Origin: Streptomyces longhuiensis
GTDB lineage: Bacteria > Actinomycetota > Actinomycetes > Streptomycetales > Streptomycetaceae
Length of the DNA stretch: 64,000 nt
Assembly: GCF_020616555.1 (NCBI RefSeq)
Contig: NZ_CP085173.1
Location: 2,480,001 to 2,544,000, forward strand
Direction: 5' to 3'
The notes under the pieces were generated by a model, which had not been told where the DNA came from, did no database searches, and was given only the letters and a program-made list of their open reading frames with translations. The stretch's first letter is position 1; each line of letters begins with the position of its first letter. Made by a program: the position numbers and the translations under genes. Below are positions 1 through 8,520 of this stretch, one piece after another.

Positions 1-502
1 TGTCGACGAGGTGCCGCGCGCCGTACGTGCCGCCCGCCTCCTCGTCGGCGAGGAAGGCCAGGACGATGTCGCGCGGGGGCTTACGGCCGCTGCGCAGCCG
101 GTCCCGGACGACCGCGAGGGTCATCGCGTCCATGTCCTTCATGTCGACGGCGCCGCGACCCCAGACGCACCCGTCGGCGATCTCGCCGGAGAACGGGTGG
201 TGGGTCCAGTCCGCCGCGTTGGCCGGAACGACGTCGGTGTGGCCGTGGATCAGGAGCGCGGGCCGCGAGGGGTCCTCGCCCTGGATCCGGGCGACCGTGG
301 AGGCCCGGCCCGGGTGGGACTCGAAGATCTTGGGCTCGAGGCCCACCTCGGCGAGCTTCTCCGCCACGTACTCGGCGGCCTTGCGCTCACCGGGGCCCGA
401 GTGGTCGCCGTAGTTGCTGGTGTCGATCTGGATCAGCTCACGACAGAGGTCGACGACCTCGTCCTCGCCCGAGACCGTCCTGCCCGTGCTCGACTCGCTC
501 AC
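1..502 (-). CDS. M20 family metallopeptidase (dipeptidase), 5' part
   Basis: About 167 N-terminal residues are present; the C-terminus lies beyond base 1. The start is a GTG at 500-502, preceded by an AAGGA-type ribosome site six bases upstream. Metal-ligand motifs of the M20 zinc peptidases are visible in order: HGHTDVVP near residue 85, VDMKDMD near 119 and the catalytic glutamates in DEEAGG near 152. M20 enzymes of this type cleave dipeptides or deacylate N-acyl amino acids in the cytoplasm. There is no signal peptide. The gene is divergent from the tRNA gene. The exact substrate cannot be told from this fragment. Confidence 0.9.
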   Translation of the reverse strand, partial: MSESSTGRTVSGEDEVVDLCRELIQIDTSNYGDHSGPGERKAAEYVAEKLAEVGLEPKIFESHPGRASTVARIQGEDPSRPALLIHGHTDVVPANAADWTHHPFSGEIADGCVWGRGAVDMKDMDAMTLAVVRDRLRSGRKPPRDIVLAFLADEEAGGTYGARHLVD

Positions 503-640
503 GCCTGTTCCTTCCACTGTCGTTGCTGGTGGTCCCCCTCATCCTCTCTCTCCGAAGGCCGCGGCCCAAGGGCGGGCGGGGGTCGTCATCCGCCGTTCAC
601 AGCGAAGAGGTGGCGGGCTCGGGCACCCCTTCGGGCCTGG

Positions 641-646
641 TAATGT
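641..646 (+). promoter_or_regulatory. Possible -10 element for tRNA-Leu
   Basis: TAATGT fits the TAnnnT pattern of Streptomyces vegetative promoters and lies 44 bases before the mature tRNA. No convincing -35 hexamer is visible. The rest of the 503-690 gap holds nothing I recognise. Confidence 0.3.
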
Positions 647-690
647 TCTCTCTGTCGCCGCGGGGAACACCCCGCGAAGACAGACACCTT

Positions 691-778
691 GTCCGGGTGG
701 CGGAATGGCAGACGCGCTAGCTTGAGGTGCTAGTGCCCTTTATCGGGCGTGGGGGTTCAAGTCCCCCCTCGGACACCA
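691..778 (+). tRNA. tRNA-Leu (anticodon GAG)
   Basis: The acceptor stem pairs GTCCGGG (691-697) with CTCGGAC (768-774), followed by discriminator A and an encoded CCA (776-778). The anticodon stem is CTAGC/GCTAG (717-721 with 729-733), enclosing a seven-base loop with GAG at 724-726. The variable arm is long, as expected for a class II leucine tRNA, and the T arm GGGGGTTCAAGTCCCCC is intact. It reads CUC/CUU leucine codons. A terminator follows at once, so it is a single-gene unit. Confidence 0.97.
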
Positions 779-783
779 GCAGG

Positions 784-808
784 AACCCCAGTCAATCTGG
801 GGTTTTTT
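784..808 (+). terminator. Intrinsic terminator of tRNA-Leu
   Basis: An eight-base-pair stem AACCCCAG/CTGGGGTT with a five-base loop runs straight into six T residues (803-808). This is the clearest rho-independent terminator in the window. Its loop contains the stop codon (792-794) of the convergent ROK regulator gene. Confidence 0.9.
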
Positions 809-2018
809 GCATTTCCGGACCCTCTGCCGGACCTCTCTCCGGCCCCCTCCCCGTCAGACGCTCGAAGAGCAGCGGGCGGGCGGCGCGCAGGGCCGTGGTG
901 ATCGCTCCCAACAGGACCGCGTCCGCTCCCGTCCTGCTGGGCTCGACGCGGGGGCGCAGCGGGGTGAGGCGGTGCAGGGTCTCGGCGACCGTGGCGAGCA
1001 GGAGGTCCGCGCCCTTCCCGACGCCGCCGCCGAGGACCACCAGATCGGGATCGAGGACGGCGGTCACGGAGGCGACGGCGAGGGCGAGGCGCTCGCCCTC
1101 CTGACGTACGGCGGCGAGGGCGGCACGGTCGCCGGTGCGGGCGGCGTCGAAGACTCGCTTGGCAGTGAGCGGCCCGGTCATGCCCAGGACGCGGGCGGCC
1201 CGGACGACGGCGTCGGCGGAGACCGCGTCCTCCAGCATCCCGCGCCGGGGGGCCGCTCCCGAGGCCGGTACGCCGTCCAGTGGCAGGAAGCCGATCTCGC
1301 CCGCGGCGCCGTGCGCGCCGAGGAAGAGTTCGCCGTCGGCGACGACGCCCATGCCGAGGCCGGTGCCGATCAGGACGTACACGAACAGATGACTGTCCTT
1401 GCCCGCGCCGAAGGTGTACTCGCCGAGCGCGGCGAGGTTGGCGTCGTTGTGGACGGAGAGCGGGGTGCCGAGCCGGTCGCGCATGCGCTCGACGAGGCCG
1501 GGGCGGCCCCAGCCGGGCAGGTTGACGGCATAGCGGACCCGGCCGGTGTGGCGGTCGAAGACGCCGGGGGTGGCTACGGCGGTGTGCACGACGTCCGCCT
1601 GGCTCAACCCGGCTTCCGCGAGGGCCTGTTCGGCGCAGGTGACGGCCGCGTCGGCGACCGCTCCCGCGCTGCGGCCGCGGTTGCGTAACTCCGTACGGGA
1701 AACGATCGCGCCCGTCACGTCGGCCACCGCCGTGCGCAGCAGGGCGCGGCCGATGTCGATGCCGAGGACGTGTCCGGCACGAGGGTCGGGTTCGTAGAGG
1801 ACGGCGACGCGTCCCCTGCTCTGCGCGTGGGTGCCGGCCTCGCGGACCAGGCCCGCGCGTTCCAGGGCGGCCAGGGCGGAGGAGACGGTGGGCTTGGACA
1901 GGCCGCTGTCGCGGGCGAGTTGGGCGCGGGAGGCGGGGCCTTCGAGGCGTAGGCGTTCGAGGAGCAGCCATTCGTTGTTGCTGCGCAGGCGCAGGCGGTT
2001 CCAGGGGGGTGTGGTCAC
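792..2018 (-). CDS. ROK family transcriptional regulator
   Basis: 408 residues. A winged helix-turn-helix at about residues 16-75 (SRAQLARDSGLSKPTVSSAL) precedes a ROK sugar-kinase-like domain with LGIDIGRALLRTAV and GTGLGMGVV. The usual ROK zinc motif (C-x-C-G-x2-GC) is absent after GEIGFLPLDG, so it is a divergent member and probably only senses sugar. The GTG start at 2016-2018 overlaps the stop of the upstream ATPase gene in a GTGA junction, so it is the last gene of the operon starting at 8485 and probably controls it. Codon 111 (1686-1688) is TTA, the rare leucine codon read by the bldA tRNA in Streptomyces. Confidence 0.9.
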   Translation of the reverse strand: MTTPPWNRLRLRSNNEWLLLERLRLEGPASRAQLARDSGLSKPTVSSALAALERAGLVREAGTHAQSRGRVAVLYEPDPRAGHVLGIDIGRALLRTAVADVTGAIVSRTELRNRGRSAGAVADAAVTCAEQALAEAGLSQADVVHTAVATPGVFDRHTGRVRYAVNLPGWGRPGLVERMRDRLGTPLSVHNDANLAALGEYTFGAGKDSHLFVYVLIGTGLGMGVVADGELFLGAHGAAGEIGFLPLDGVPASGAAPRRGMLEDAVSADAVVRAARVLGMTGPLTAKRVFDAARTGDRAALAAVRQEGERLALAVASVTAVLDPDLVVLGGGVGKGADLLLATVAETLHRLTPLRPRVEPSRTGADAVLLGAITTALRAARPLLFERLTGRGPERGPAEGPEMQKTPD

Positions 2019-3001
2019 CGGGCGCCCTCGGGCGGGGCCGTGACGTGGCAGGCCGCCGTGTGGCCCTCGGCGACGGGTTGCAGGCGTGGGGTGACGTGGT
2101 GGCACTGGTCGACGGCGAGCGGGCAGCGGGTGCGGAAGCGGCAGCTGGGGGTGGGGTCGATGACGACGGGCGGGTCGGTCTTGGCGGCGGCCGCGTCGAC
2201 GTCGAGGGGGGCGCGCGGATCGGGGACGGCGGACAGGAGCAGCTCGGTGTAGGGGTGGCGGGGGTGGGCCAGGACGTCCTCGGTGGGGCCGGTCTCGACG
2301 ACGTGACCGCCGTACATGACGGCGATCCGGTCCGAGAGATAGCGGGCGCCGGCGATGTCATGGGTGATGTAGAGGATGGAGACGCCCTCGGTCTCGCGCA
2401 GGTCGGCCATGACGTTGAGCAGGCCGATGCGGATGGAGACGTCGAGCATGGAGACGGGTTCGTCGGCGAGGATCAGTTTGGGGCGGTGGGCGAGAGCCTG
2501 GGCGAAGCCGATGCGCTGGCGCTGGCCGCCGGAGAGTTCGTACGGGAAGCGGGACAGGACCTCGGCGGCGGGGGTGAGGCCGACCGCCTCGACGACCCGC
2601 TCGGCTTCCGCCTGGCGCTCGGTGCCGCTCAGTTCGGGGCGGTGCAGCTTGAGGCCGCGCAGGATGCCGTGGGAGACGCGGTAGGCGGGGTTGAGGGAGG
2701 CGAAGGGGTCCTGGAAGACCATGGGGACGTCGCCGCGGTAGGCGAGCTCGGCCCTGCGGCCGCGGTGGGCGGTCAGCGGCTGTCCCTGGTACCGGATCTC
2801 ACCGCGGGTGGGCTTGTGGACCTGGGCGACGAGGCGGGCGAGCGTGGACTTGCCGCTGCCGCTCTCGCCGACGAGGGCGACGATCTCGCGTTCGCCGATG
2901 GCGAGGTCGACGTCGTCGACGGCGTGCAGGACGCTGCGGGTGAGCCCGGTGCCGACCTTGAAGTGGCGGGTGAGGCCGATCGTTTCGAGGAGAGGGCTCA
3001 T
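2015..3001 (-). CDS. Dpp/Opp-type ABC transporter ATP-binding protein (DppF-like)
   Basis: 328 residues. Walker A GESGSGKST (about 45-53), signature LSGGQRQRIGFAQAL and Walker B LILADEPVSMLDVS are all intact. The C-terminal oligopeptide-transporter extension carries spaced cysteines (SCRFRTRC...C...C), as in DppD/DppF proteins. The ATG at 2999-3001 overlaps the upstream ATPase stop (ATGA), so an in-frame extension further upstream is unlikely. It should energise the importer with the neighbouring ATPase. Family placement fits peptide importers, but the operon partners point to a sugar-containing substrate. Confidence 0.93.
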   Translation of the reverse strand: MSPLLETIGLTRHFKVGTGLTRSVLHAVDDVDLAIGEREIVALVGESGSGKSTLARLVAQVHKPTRGEIRYQGQPLTAHRGRRAELAYRGDVPMVFQDPFASLNPAYRVSHGILRGLKLHRPELSGTERQAEAERVVEAVGLTPAAEVLSRFPYELSGGQRQRIGFAQALAHRPKLILADEPVSMLDVSIRIGLLNVMADLRETEGVSILYITHDIAGARYLSDRIAVMYGGHVVETGPTEDVLAHPRHPYTELLLSAVPDPRAPLDVDAAAAKTDPPVVIDPTPSCRFRTRCPLAVDQCHHVTPRLQPVAEGHTAACHVTAPPEGAR

Positions 3002-3969
3002 GAGGCGGCCTCCGTGAGGTGCAGCAGGCAGCGGGAGCGGGCCGCCCCCACTTCGTACAGGGCGGGCTCGCTGACATGGCACCGCTCGTGGACGAGGGGG
3101 CAGCGCGGGGTGAAGCGGCAGCCGGCCGGGGGCGCGGCGAGGTCGGGCGGGCTGCCGGGGATGCCGTGCAGCGGGACGCGGGGGCCGCGGATCGAGGGGA
3201 ACGCTTCGAGGAGGCCGCGGCTGTAGGGGTGGGAGGGGTGGTCGAAGACGGTGCGGGTGGGGCCCTGTTCGACGACCTGGCCCGCGTACATGACGAGGAG
3301 CTGGTCGGAGAAGTGGCTCACCAGGGACATGTCGTGGGTGACGAACACGACGGCGAAGCCGAGGAGCTGCTGGAGTTCCTTGATCTGGACCATGAGGGAG
3401 CGCTGGGCGACGACGTCGAGCGCTGAGGTCGGCTCGTCCATGATGACCAGGTCCGGGGTGAGCAGCAGCGCCATGGCGATCATGGCGCGCTGGCGCATGC
3501 CGCCGGAGAGCTGGTGCGGGTAGCTGTGCAGATGGACGGGGTCGATGCCGACGAGGTCGAGGACCTCGGCGGAGCGGGCCCGGATCTCCTCGTTCGTATG
3601 AGTCCCGTGGGCGGCCATCGCGTCCTTGTACTGGGCGGCGAGGGTGGCCACCGGGTTCAGGGCGTTCATGGCGGACTGCAGGACGACGGAGTAGTCGCGC
3701 CAGCGCAGGGCGTTGAGTTCGCGTTCGCCGAGGGTGACGAGGTTCTCGCCGCGGAAGCGGACGGCGCCGCCGGCGATGCGGGCGGGCGGGTTGAGCAGCT
3801 GCGCGACGGCGAACATCAGGGTGGACTTGCCGCAGCCGGACTCGCCGACGACTGCGGTGAACTGTCCTTTTTCCACCGTGAGTTCGACGTGGTCGACGGC
3901 CGTGACGGGGCCGCGTGCGGTGTCGTAGACGACGGTGAGGTCGGTGACGCTCAGCAGGGGTTCAGGCAC
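2998..3969 (-). CDS. Dpp/Opp-type ABC transporter ATP-binding protein (DppD-like)
   Basis: 323 residues with Walker A GESGCGKST near residue 40, signature LSGGMRQRAMIAMAL, Walker B LVIMDEPTSALDV and a switch histidine in VFVTHD. The oligopeptide-type C-terminal extension has the CRFTPRC and later cysteines of this family. It overlaps the upstream permease gene by eight bases and the downstream ATPase by four, so it should be translated together with both. It is the second ATPase of the dimer that drives the importer. Confidence 0.93.
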   Translation of the reverse strand: MPEPLLSVTDLTVVYDTARGPVTAVDHVELTVEKGQFTAVVGESGCGKSTLMFAVAQLLNPPARIAGGAVRFRGENLVTLGERELNALRWRDYSVVLQSAMNALNPVATLAAQYKDAMAAHGTHTNEEIRARSAEVLDLVGIDPVHLHSYPHQLSGGMRQRAMIAMALLLTPDLVIMDEPTSALDVVAQRSLMVQIKELQQLLGFAVVFVTHDMSLVSHFSDQLLVMYAGQVVEQGPTRTVFDHPSHPYSRGLLEAFPSIRGPRVPLHGIPGSPPDLAAPPAGCRFTPRCPLVHERCHVSEPALYEVGAARSRCLLHLTEAAS

Positions 3970-4885
3970 CTTTGCGCCTCCTTCGTACGGGACGCAGGGC
4001 CGGGTTGCCGATCTCGTCGAAGGCGTAGTTGACGAGGGCGAACGCGACGCCGAGCAGGGCGACGCACAGGCCGGGGGCGAGGGACCACAGCGGGGTGCCG
4101 GTCTGCAGGGCCTGCTGGTTCTGGGCCCAGTAGAGCATGGTGCCCCAGCTCTGCGAGTTCGGGTCGCCGAGGCCGAGGAACTGCAGGCCGGCCGCGCTCA
4201 GCACCGAATAGAGCGCGGCGCCGAGGAAGTTGGCGACGATCAGGGACGTCATCGTCGGCAGGACCTCGCAGACGATGATGTACGAGCGCCGCTCGCCGCG
4301 CACCCGCGCCGATTCCAGGAAGTCCCGGTTGCGCAACGACAGTGCCTGGGCGCGCAGTTGGTTGGCGCCGTAGGACCAGCCGGTGAGGACGAGGACGGCG
4401 AGGATGACGGTGAGCGAGCCTTTGCCGGCGTACTTGGCGAGGATGATCACCAGGGGGAACGCCGGAATGACGAGGACGACGTTCGTCAGGAGCGACAGGA
4501 GGTCGTCGGCGAGGCCGCCGAGGTACGCGGCGGAGACTCCGACGATCACGGACAGGACGGTGGCGAGGGCGCCGGCCACGACGGCGATGACGAGCGACTC
4601 CCGTGTGCCGTGGACGAGTTGGGAGTAGATGTCCTGGCCGAGCGCCGTGGTGCCGAGGAGATGGGCGGTGGACGGGGCGAGGCGGGGGGCGAAGTTCGCC
4701 TCGTCGGGGTGGTCGACGGAGGTGAACAGGCCCGGGAACGCGGCGACGACGGTGAACACGAGCAGGATCACCGCGCCCGCCATGGCCTTCCGGTTGCCCC
4801 GGACGGCGCGCCAGAGGCCGCCGCCCGCCCGGGTGCGGGCCGGGGCCTTCTCCGGGGGCGGTGCGGTGATGGCGGTGGTGGTCAT
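3962..4885 (-). CDS. Dpp/Opp-type ABC transporter permease (DppC-like)
   Basis: 307 residues. A short basic N-terminus (RGNRKAMAGAVILL) leads into the first membrane helix, then a periplasmic loop and the BPD_transp_1 domain with about five more helices; the EAA loop lies around ESARVRGERRSYIIVCEVLP. The ATG start at 4883-4885 follows the upstream permease stop by seven bases. It pairs with the DppB-like permease to form the channel. Confidence 0.92.
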   Translation of the reverse strand: MTTTAITAPPPEKAPARTRAGGGLWRAVRGNRKAMAGAVILLVFTVVAAFPGLFTSVDHPDEANFAPRLAPSTAHLLGTTALGQDIYSQLVHGTRESLVIAVVAGALATVLSVIVGVSAAYLGGLADDLLSLLTNVVLVIPAFPLVIILAKYAGKGSLTVILAVLVLTGWSYGANQLRAQALSLRNRDFLESARVRGERRSYIIVCEVLPTMTSLIVANFLGAALYSVLSAAGLQFLGLGDPNSQSWGTMLYWAQNQQALQTGTPLWSLAPGLCVALLGVAFALVNYAFDEIGNPALRPVRRRRKGA

Positions 4886-4892
4886 CGGGCGC

Positions 4893-5882
4893 TCACCCCT
4901 TCGCCCTGGCTCGCGGATCCAGCCACACCGTCGCGATGTCCACCGCGAGCAGCGCCACCAGGACCGCGACCGTGAACAGCATGAACAGGGCCTGCATCAG
5001 CGGGTAGTCGACGTTCTGGACGGCGTTGTAGAGGAGGTAGCCGATGCCGGGGTAGTTGAAGACGTACTCGATGAGGATCGCGCCCGAGATGACGAAACCG
5101 AGGGACATGGCGAAGCCGGCGAGGTTGGGCAGGATCGCGTTGCGGGCGGCGTACCCGTACATGATGCGGCGGGAGCCGAGGCCCTTGGCGCGGGCCATCC
5201 GGACGTAGTCCTCGGCCAACGTGGTGATCATGTTGTTGCGCATGGTGAGGATCCAGCCGCCGATCGTCGTGATGAGGAGCGTCGCCGCGGGCAGGACCGC
5301 GTGGGAGAGCACGCTGCCCACGAAGCCCGGGGAGAAGCCGGGCACGATCGTGGTGTCGTAGTTGAAGTTGGCGGGGAGCCAGCCGCCGGTGCCCTGGGAG
5401 AAGACCAGGATCAGCAGCAGGCCCACCCAGAAGTACGGCAGCGCCGACGTGATCACGAAGATCGGCGGGAGGATCGCGTCGAGGGCGCCGCCGCGGCGCC
5501 AGCCCGAGACGGTGCCGATGAGCGTGCCGAGGACGAACGCGAGCACCGTGGTGATGCCGACGAGGCCCAGGGTCCAGGGCAGGGCGCCGCCGATCAGCTT
5601 GGTGACCGGCTCGCCCAGCGTCTGGCCGATGGAGCGGCCCCAGTTCCCGGTGAACATGTGGCCCAGGTAGTCGACGTACTGGACCGCCACGTTCTGGTCG
5701 GGCTTGAAGCCGAACGACGTCAGCATCTGTTCGAGCGCGTCGCGGGAGACGCGGCCACGGGTGCGCACGACGAGCGCGTCGACCGGGTCGCCCGGCATGA
5801 AGCGCGGGATGAAGAAGTTCAGGGTGAGGGCCGCCCAGAGCGTGAGGAGAAAGAACCCCAGGCGGCGCAGTATGAAGCGCAC
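4893..5882 (-). CDS. Dpp/Opp-type ABC transporter permease (DppB-like)
   Basis: 329 residues from a GTG at 5880-5882. The N-terminus (RFILRRLGFFLLTLWAALTL) is the hallmark first helix of DppB/OppB permeases and is followed by the FIPRFMPGDP motif. The BPD_transp_1 region includes an EAA-type loop, DYVRMARAKGLGSRRIMYGY. The gene begins ten bases after the binding-protein gene. An overlapping reading frame in the same region is an artefact of codon bias. Confidence 0.92.
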   Translation of the reverse strand: MRFILRRLGFFLLTLWAALTLNFFIPRFMPGDPVDALVVRTRGRVSRDALEQMLTSFGFKPDQNVAVQYVDYLGHMFTGNWGRSIGQTLGEPVTKLIGGALPWTLGLVGITTVLAFVLGTLIGTVSGWRRGGALDAILPPIFVITSALPYFWVGLLLILVFSQGTGGWLPANFNYDTTIVPGFSPGFVGSVLSHAVLPAATLLITTIGGWILTMRNNMITTLAEDYVRMARAKGLGSRRIMYGYAARNAILPNLAGFAMSLGFVISGAILIEYVFNYPGIGYLLYNAVQNVDYPLMQALFMLFTVAVLVALLAVDIATVWLDPRARAKG

Positions 5883-5892
5883 AGGTCACCGC

Positions 5893-7587
5893 CTACTGGG
5901 CCGACTTGGAGTACAGGTGGGTGAGCACCTGGCCCGTGTCGGGGAAGTTGTAGGCCGCGGGCTGGGCGTAGGGGTTGTCCTCGGTGGGCCAGCCGGCGAT
6001 GTCCTTGGTGTTGTACTGGAACCAGTCCACCGCCTCCACGACGGGGATCACCGGGACGTCGTCGATCATGTACTGGGCGACCTGCTTGACGATCTCGACC
6101 TGCTTGGTCTCGTCCGCCGACGCGTAGTCGTTGAGGAGCTGGTCGACCTTCGGGTTCTTGTAGCGCTGGTAGTTGCTGGTGGCGTTCTTGCCGAGAGGCG
6201 CGGTGTTCGCGGAGTGCAGCATCTGGCGCAGCTCGTAGTACGGGGTCGGGCCGCTGGTCTGCTGGTTGTAGTACGCAAGGTCGTAGTCACCGGTGTAGAG
6301 CTTGCCGACCATGGTCTGCTGCGCGAGGTCCTGGACGGTGAGGTCGATGCCGACGGCCTTCAGGTTCTGCTTGATGACGTTGAGGGAGGCGTCCCAGTCG
6401 GTGTAGCCGGTGATCGTGATGATCTTCAGCTTGAGCGGCTTCGACGGGGAGTAGCCGAGCTCGCCGAGGAGCTTCTTGGCGCGGGCCGGGTCCGGCTTGT
6501 CGAAGCCGGCCTTCTCGACGGCCGCCTTGTCGTAGTACGTGTCGAACGTCGGCGTGACGATGCCCGACTGGTTGGCGGCCGGTTCCTGCCCGCCGACCCC
6601 GATCTTGGAGACCTTGTCGCGGTCGATGGCGTACGAGATCGCCCGGCGGACCTTGAGGTTGCTGGACATCTTGTGGGACGGGTCGAGGTTCGGGTAGATG
6701 CCGACGTTCAGGACGGGCGGCGACCAGGTGTGGTTGTCGGGCGACTTGTCCAGGTAGAACTGCTTGATGCCCGGGATGAACTGGCTGCCCCACTGCGCCT
6801 TGCCGTTGGCGAGGTCGAGGTTGGCGGGGCCGTTGTCGAGGTAGGCCGGGTACTCGACCTTCTGGATGTACGGCTTGCCCTGCTGCCAGTAGTCGGGGTT
6901 GGCGGTGTACTGGATGTTGTTCGGTGAGCAGGGGTTGACCTCGAAGGGGCCGGTGCCGACGGGCTTCTTGTCGACCCAGGTGTCGGGGTGGGCCGCGGCC
7001 GCGCCGGTGCCGAAGACGTGCTCGGGCACGATGGCGACCTGGTGGGCGAACGCGTAGAAGTAAGGCTGTGCCGCCTTGTCGAACTTCAGGGTGACCTGGT
7101 CGCCGGAGGCGGTCGCCGACCGGAGTCCGGCCGTGGTCCACAGGGCGTACAGGTCGGTGGACCTGACGCGCTTCATGAGGTTGAAGGTGAAGGCGACGTC
7201 CTTGGCCGTGAGCGGCTTGCCGTCGTTCCACTTCACTCCGGAGCGGATCGTGAAGTCGATCTGCGTCTTGTCGGCGTTCCACTTGTAGCTCTTGGCGAGC
7301 ATCGGTGTCTCGGCCTGGTTCTTGAGGGCGTTGACGTAGATCAGGGGTTCGTAGACGAAGCCGATGGAGGTGTTGTAGACGGCCGGGTTGAACGGGTTGA
7401 AGTTGCAGGTCCAGGTCTGCCCCGCCGTGTTGGCGATGGTGACCGTGCCGCCCTTCTTCTTCGGGCCGCTGCTCTGTGTGGCGTCGTTGCCGTCGGAGCC
7501 GCCTTTGTGCTTGGTCTCCGAACAGGCCGTCGCCGTCACGGCGAGCGCGCCGATGACCGCTGCGGCGAGGATGCGCGTGGGCCTCAT
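5893..7587 (-). CDS. Extracellular solute-binding lipoprotein, family 5
   Basis: 564 residues. The ATG at 7585-7587 starts a type II signal peptide (RPTRILAAAVIGALAVTATAC) with cleavage before Cys22, so the mature protein is anchored in the membrane. An upstream in-frame extension has no secretion signal and overlaps the ROK kinase gene, so it is rejected. The SBP_bac_5 fold is recognisable by FVYEPLIYVN, WNDGKPLTAKDVAFTF and AISYAIDRDKV. Family 5 proteins bind oligopeptides, but members also bind oligosaccharides, nickel or haem. It follows the ROK kinase gene by 31 bases. Confidence 0.93.
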   Translation of the reverse strand: MRPTRILAAAVIGALAVTATACSETKHKGGSDGNDATQSSGPKKKGGTVTIANTAGQTWTCNFNPFNPAVYNTSIGFVYEPLIYVNALKNQAETPMLAKSYKWNADKTQIDFTIRSGVKWNDGKPLTAKDVAFTFNLMKRVRSTDLYALWTTAGLRSATASGDQVTLKFDKAAQPYFYAFAHQVAIVPEHVFGTGAAAAHPDTWVDKKPVGTGPFEVNPCSPNNIQYTANPDYWQQGKPYIQKVEYPAYLDNGPANLDLANGKAQWGSQFIPGIKQFYLDKSPDNHTWSPPVLNVGIYPNLDPSHKMSSNLKVRRAISYAIDRDKVSKIGVGGQEPAANQSGIVTPTFDTYYDKAAVEKAGFDKPDPARAKKLLGELGYSPSKPLKLKIITITGYTDWDASLNVIKQNLKAVGIDLTVQDLAQQTMVGKLYTGDYDLAYYNQQTSGPTPYYELRQMLHSANTAPLGKNATSNYQRYKNPKVDQLLNDYASADETKQVEIVKQVAQYMIDDVPVIPVVEAVDWFQYNTKDIAGWPTEDNPYAQPAAYNFPDTGQVLTHLYSKSAQ

Positions 7588-7618
7588 GTCCTGCCAGTCC
7601 CTTCGTGGGCCGGGTGCG

Positions 7619-8485
7619 TCAGGTTCCGGTGCGCGCGGCCTCGACGGCCAGCGCGAGTGCCCCGAGCAGGGGCGCGTCGTACGGGTGCGCCGCGGGTACG
7701 AGCTGCGGCGGGTAGGGCACGGCCGCGTCCAGGGCGGTGCGCAGCGGTGCGTGCAGAGCGGCCCAGGAGCGGACCATGCCGCCGCCGACGACGATCCGCT
7801 CGGGATCCACGGCGATGGCGAGGTTGACGAGATGGAAGGCCAGCTCGTCGATGAACTCCACGATGTGGAGGGAGAGCTCGGTGGAACCGTTCGCCTGCGC
7901 TGCGCGGCTGAGAGCCTTGCCGCTGACGACGTCCTCCAACGGGATCCGGTCACCGGAGCCCCGTCCGACGTCGGCGACGGTGCGCAGGTTGTAGCCGATC
8001 TCGCCGGACGCGCCGTGCCGTCCGGCCACGACCGTGCCGCCGGCCACGATGGCGACGGCGAGCCCGGTGCCGAGGTTCACGTACAGGCCCGGGTCGCAGC
8101 CCTTCAACGCCCCGGCGTCGCATTCGTAGCGTGCCGCGGCCTTCACGTCGGTGGCGAGGCGAAGCTCCGACTCCGGGAATTCCAGGGCGAGTTCATGACC
8201 GAGGGCGAGTTCGTCCCAGCCGGGGATGTTCGGGGCGAGGGCGACCCCGTCGGCGCCGGGGATGCCGATGGTGGACACCCCGACGGCGACCGGTTCGCGG
8301 CCGTCGAGGAGGGAGCGGGCGGCACCCATGGCCCTTTTGAGGCCTGCTCGTGCGCCGTGCTCCGCCGCGGTCTCGACGGTGAGGTCGTGCAACCGGGTGC
8401 CGTGCTGGTCCGCAATGGTCAGGGCCGTCTTGGTGCCGCCGAAATCGAGGGCGAGCACGACGGGCGTGGAGGGAGGCACGTTCAC
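7619..8485 (-). CDS. ROK family sugar kinase
   Basis: 288 residues. The phosphate-binding motif LALDFGGTKT lies near residue 12. The TDVKAAARYE segment should carry the catalytic aspartate (the family form is NDANAAALGE), and VNLGTGLAVAIV and HGASGEIGYN follow. The C-x-C-G-x2-GC zinc site of most ROK kinases is missing. No DNA-binding domain is present, so it is an enzyme rather than a repressor; likely substrates are glucose, N-acetylglucosamine or a related hexose. The GTG start at 8483-8485 has GGAG six bases upstream. First gene of the operon running down to base 792. Confidence 0.9.
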   Translation of the reverse strand: MNVPPSTPVVLALDFGGTKTALTIADQHGTRLHDLTVETAAEHGARAGLKRAMGAARSLLDGREPVAVGVSTIGIPGADGVALAPNIPGWDELALGHELALEFPESELRLATDVKAAARYECDAGALKGCDPGLYVNLGTGLAVAIVAGGTVVAGRHGASGEIGYNLRTVADVGRGSGDRIPLEDVVSGKALSRAAQANGSTELSLHIVEFIDELAFHLVNLAIAVDPERIVVGGGMVRSWAALHAPLRTALDAAVPYPPQLVPAAHPYDAPLLGALALAVEAARTGT

Positions 8486-8520
8486 ATGGAGCTCCTCACG
8501 CGGGAGGGAGGCGCCAGTAA

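Noticed and set aside
691..778. tRNA-Leu as an integration site of a mobile element
   Set aside because: No integrase, excisionase or repeated 3' tRNA fragment is found nearby; the genes on both sides look chromosomal.
4882..5889. Second long minus-strand frame overlapping the DppB-like permease
   Set aside because: It is His/Arg/Pro-rich without membrane helices, whereas the other frame gives a typical DppB protein.
2009..6927. Several long plus-strand open frames across the ABC operon
   Set aside because: They are Gly/Val/Glu- or Arg-rich antisense frames of clearly conserved transporter genes and match no family. The same applies to plus-strand frames over the pentose phosphate operon.
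7588..7953. N-terminal extension of the solute-binding protein
   Set aside because: The extra 122 codons overlap the ROK kinase gene and lack a secretion signal; the internal ATG begins a proper lipoprotein signal.
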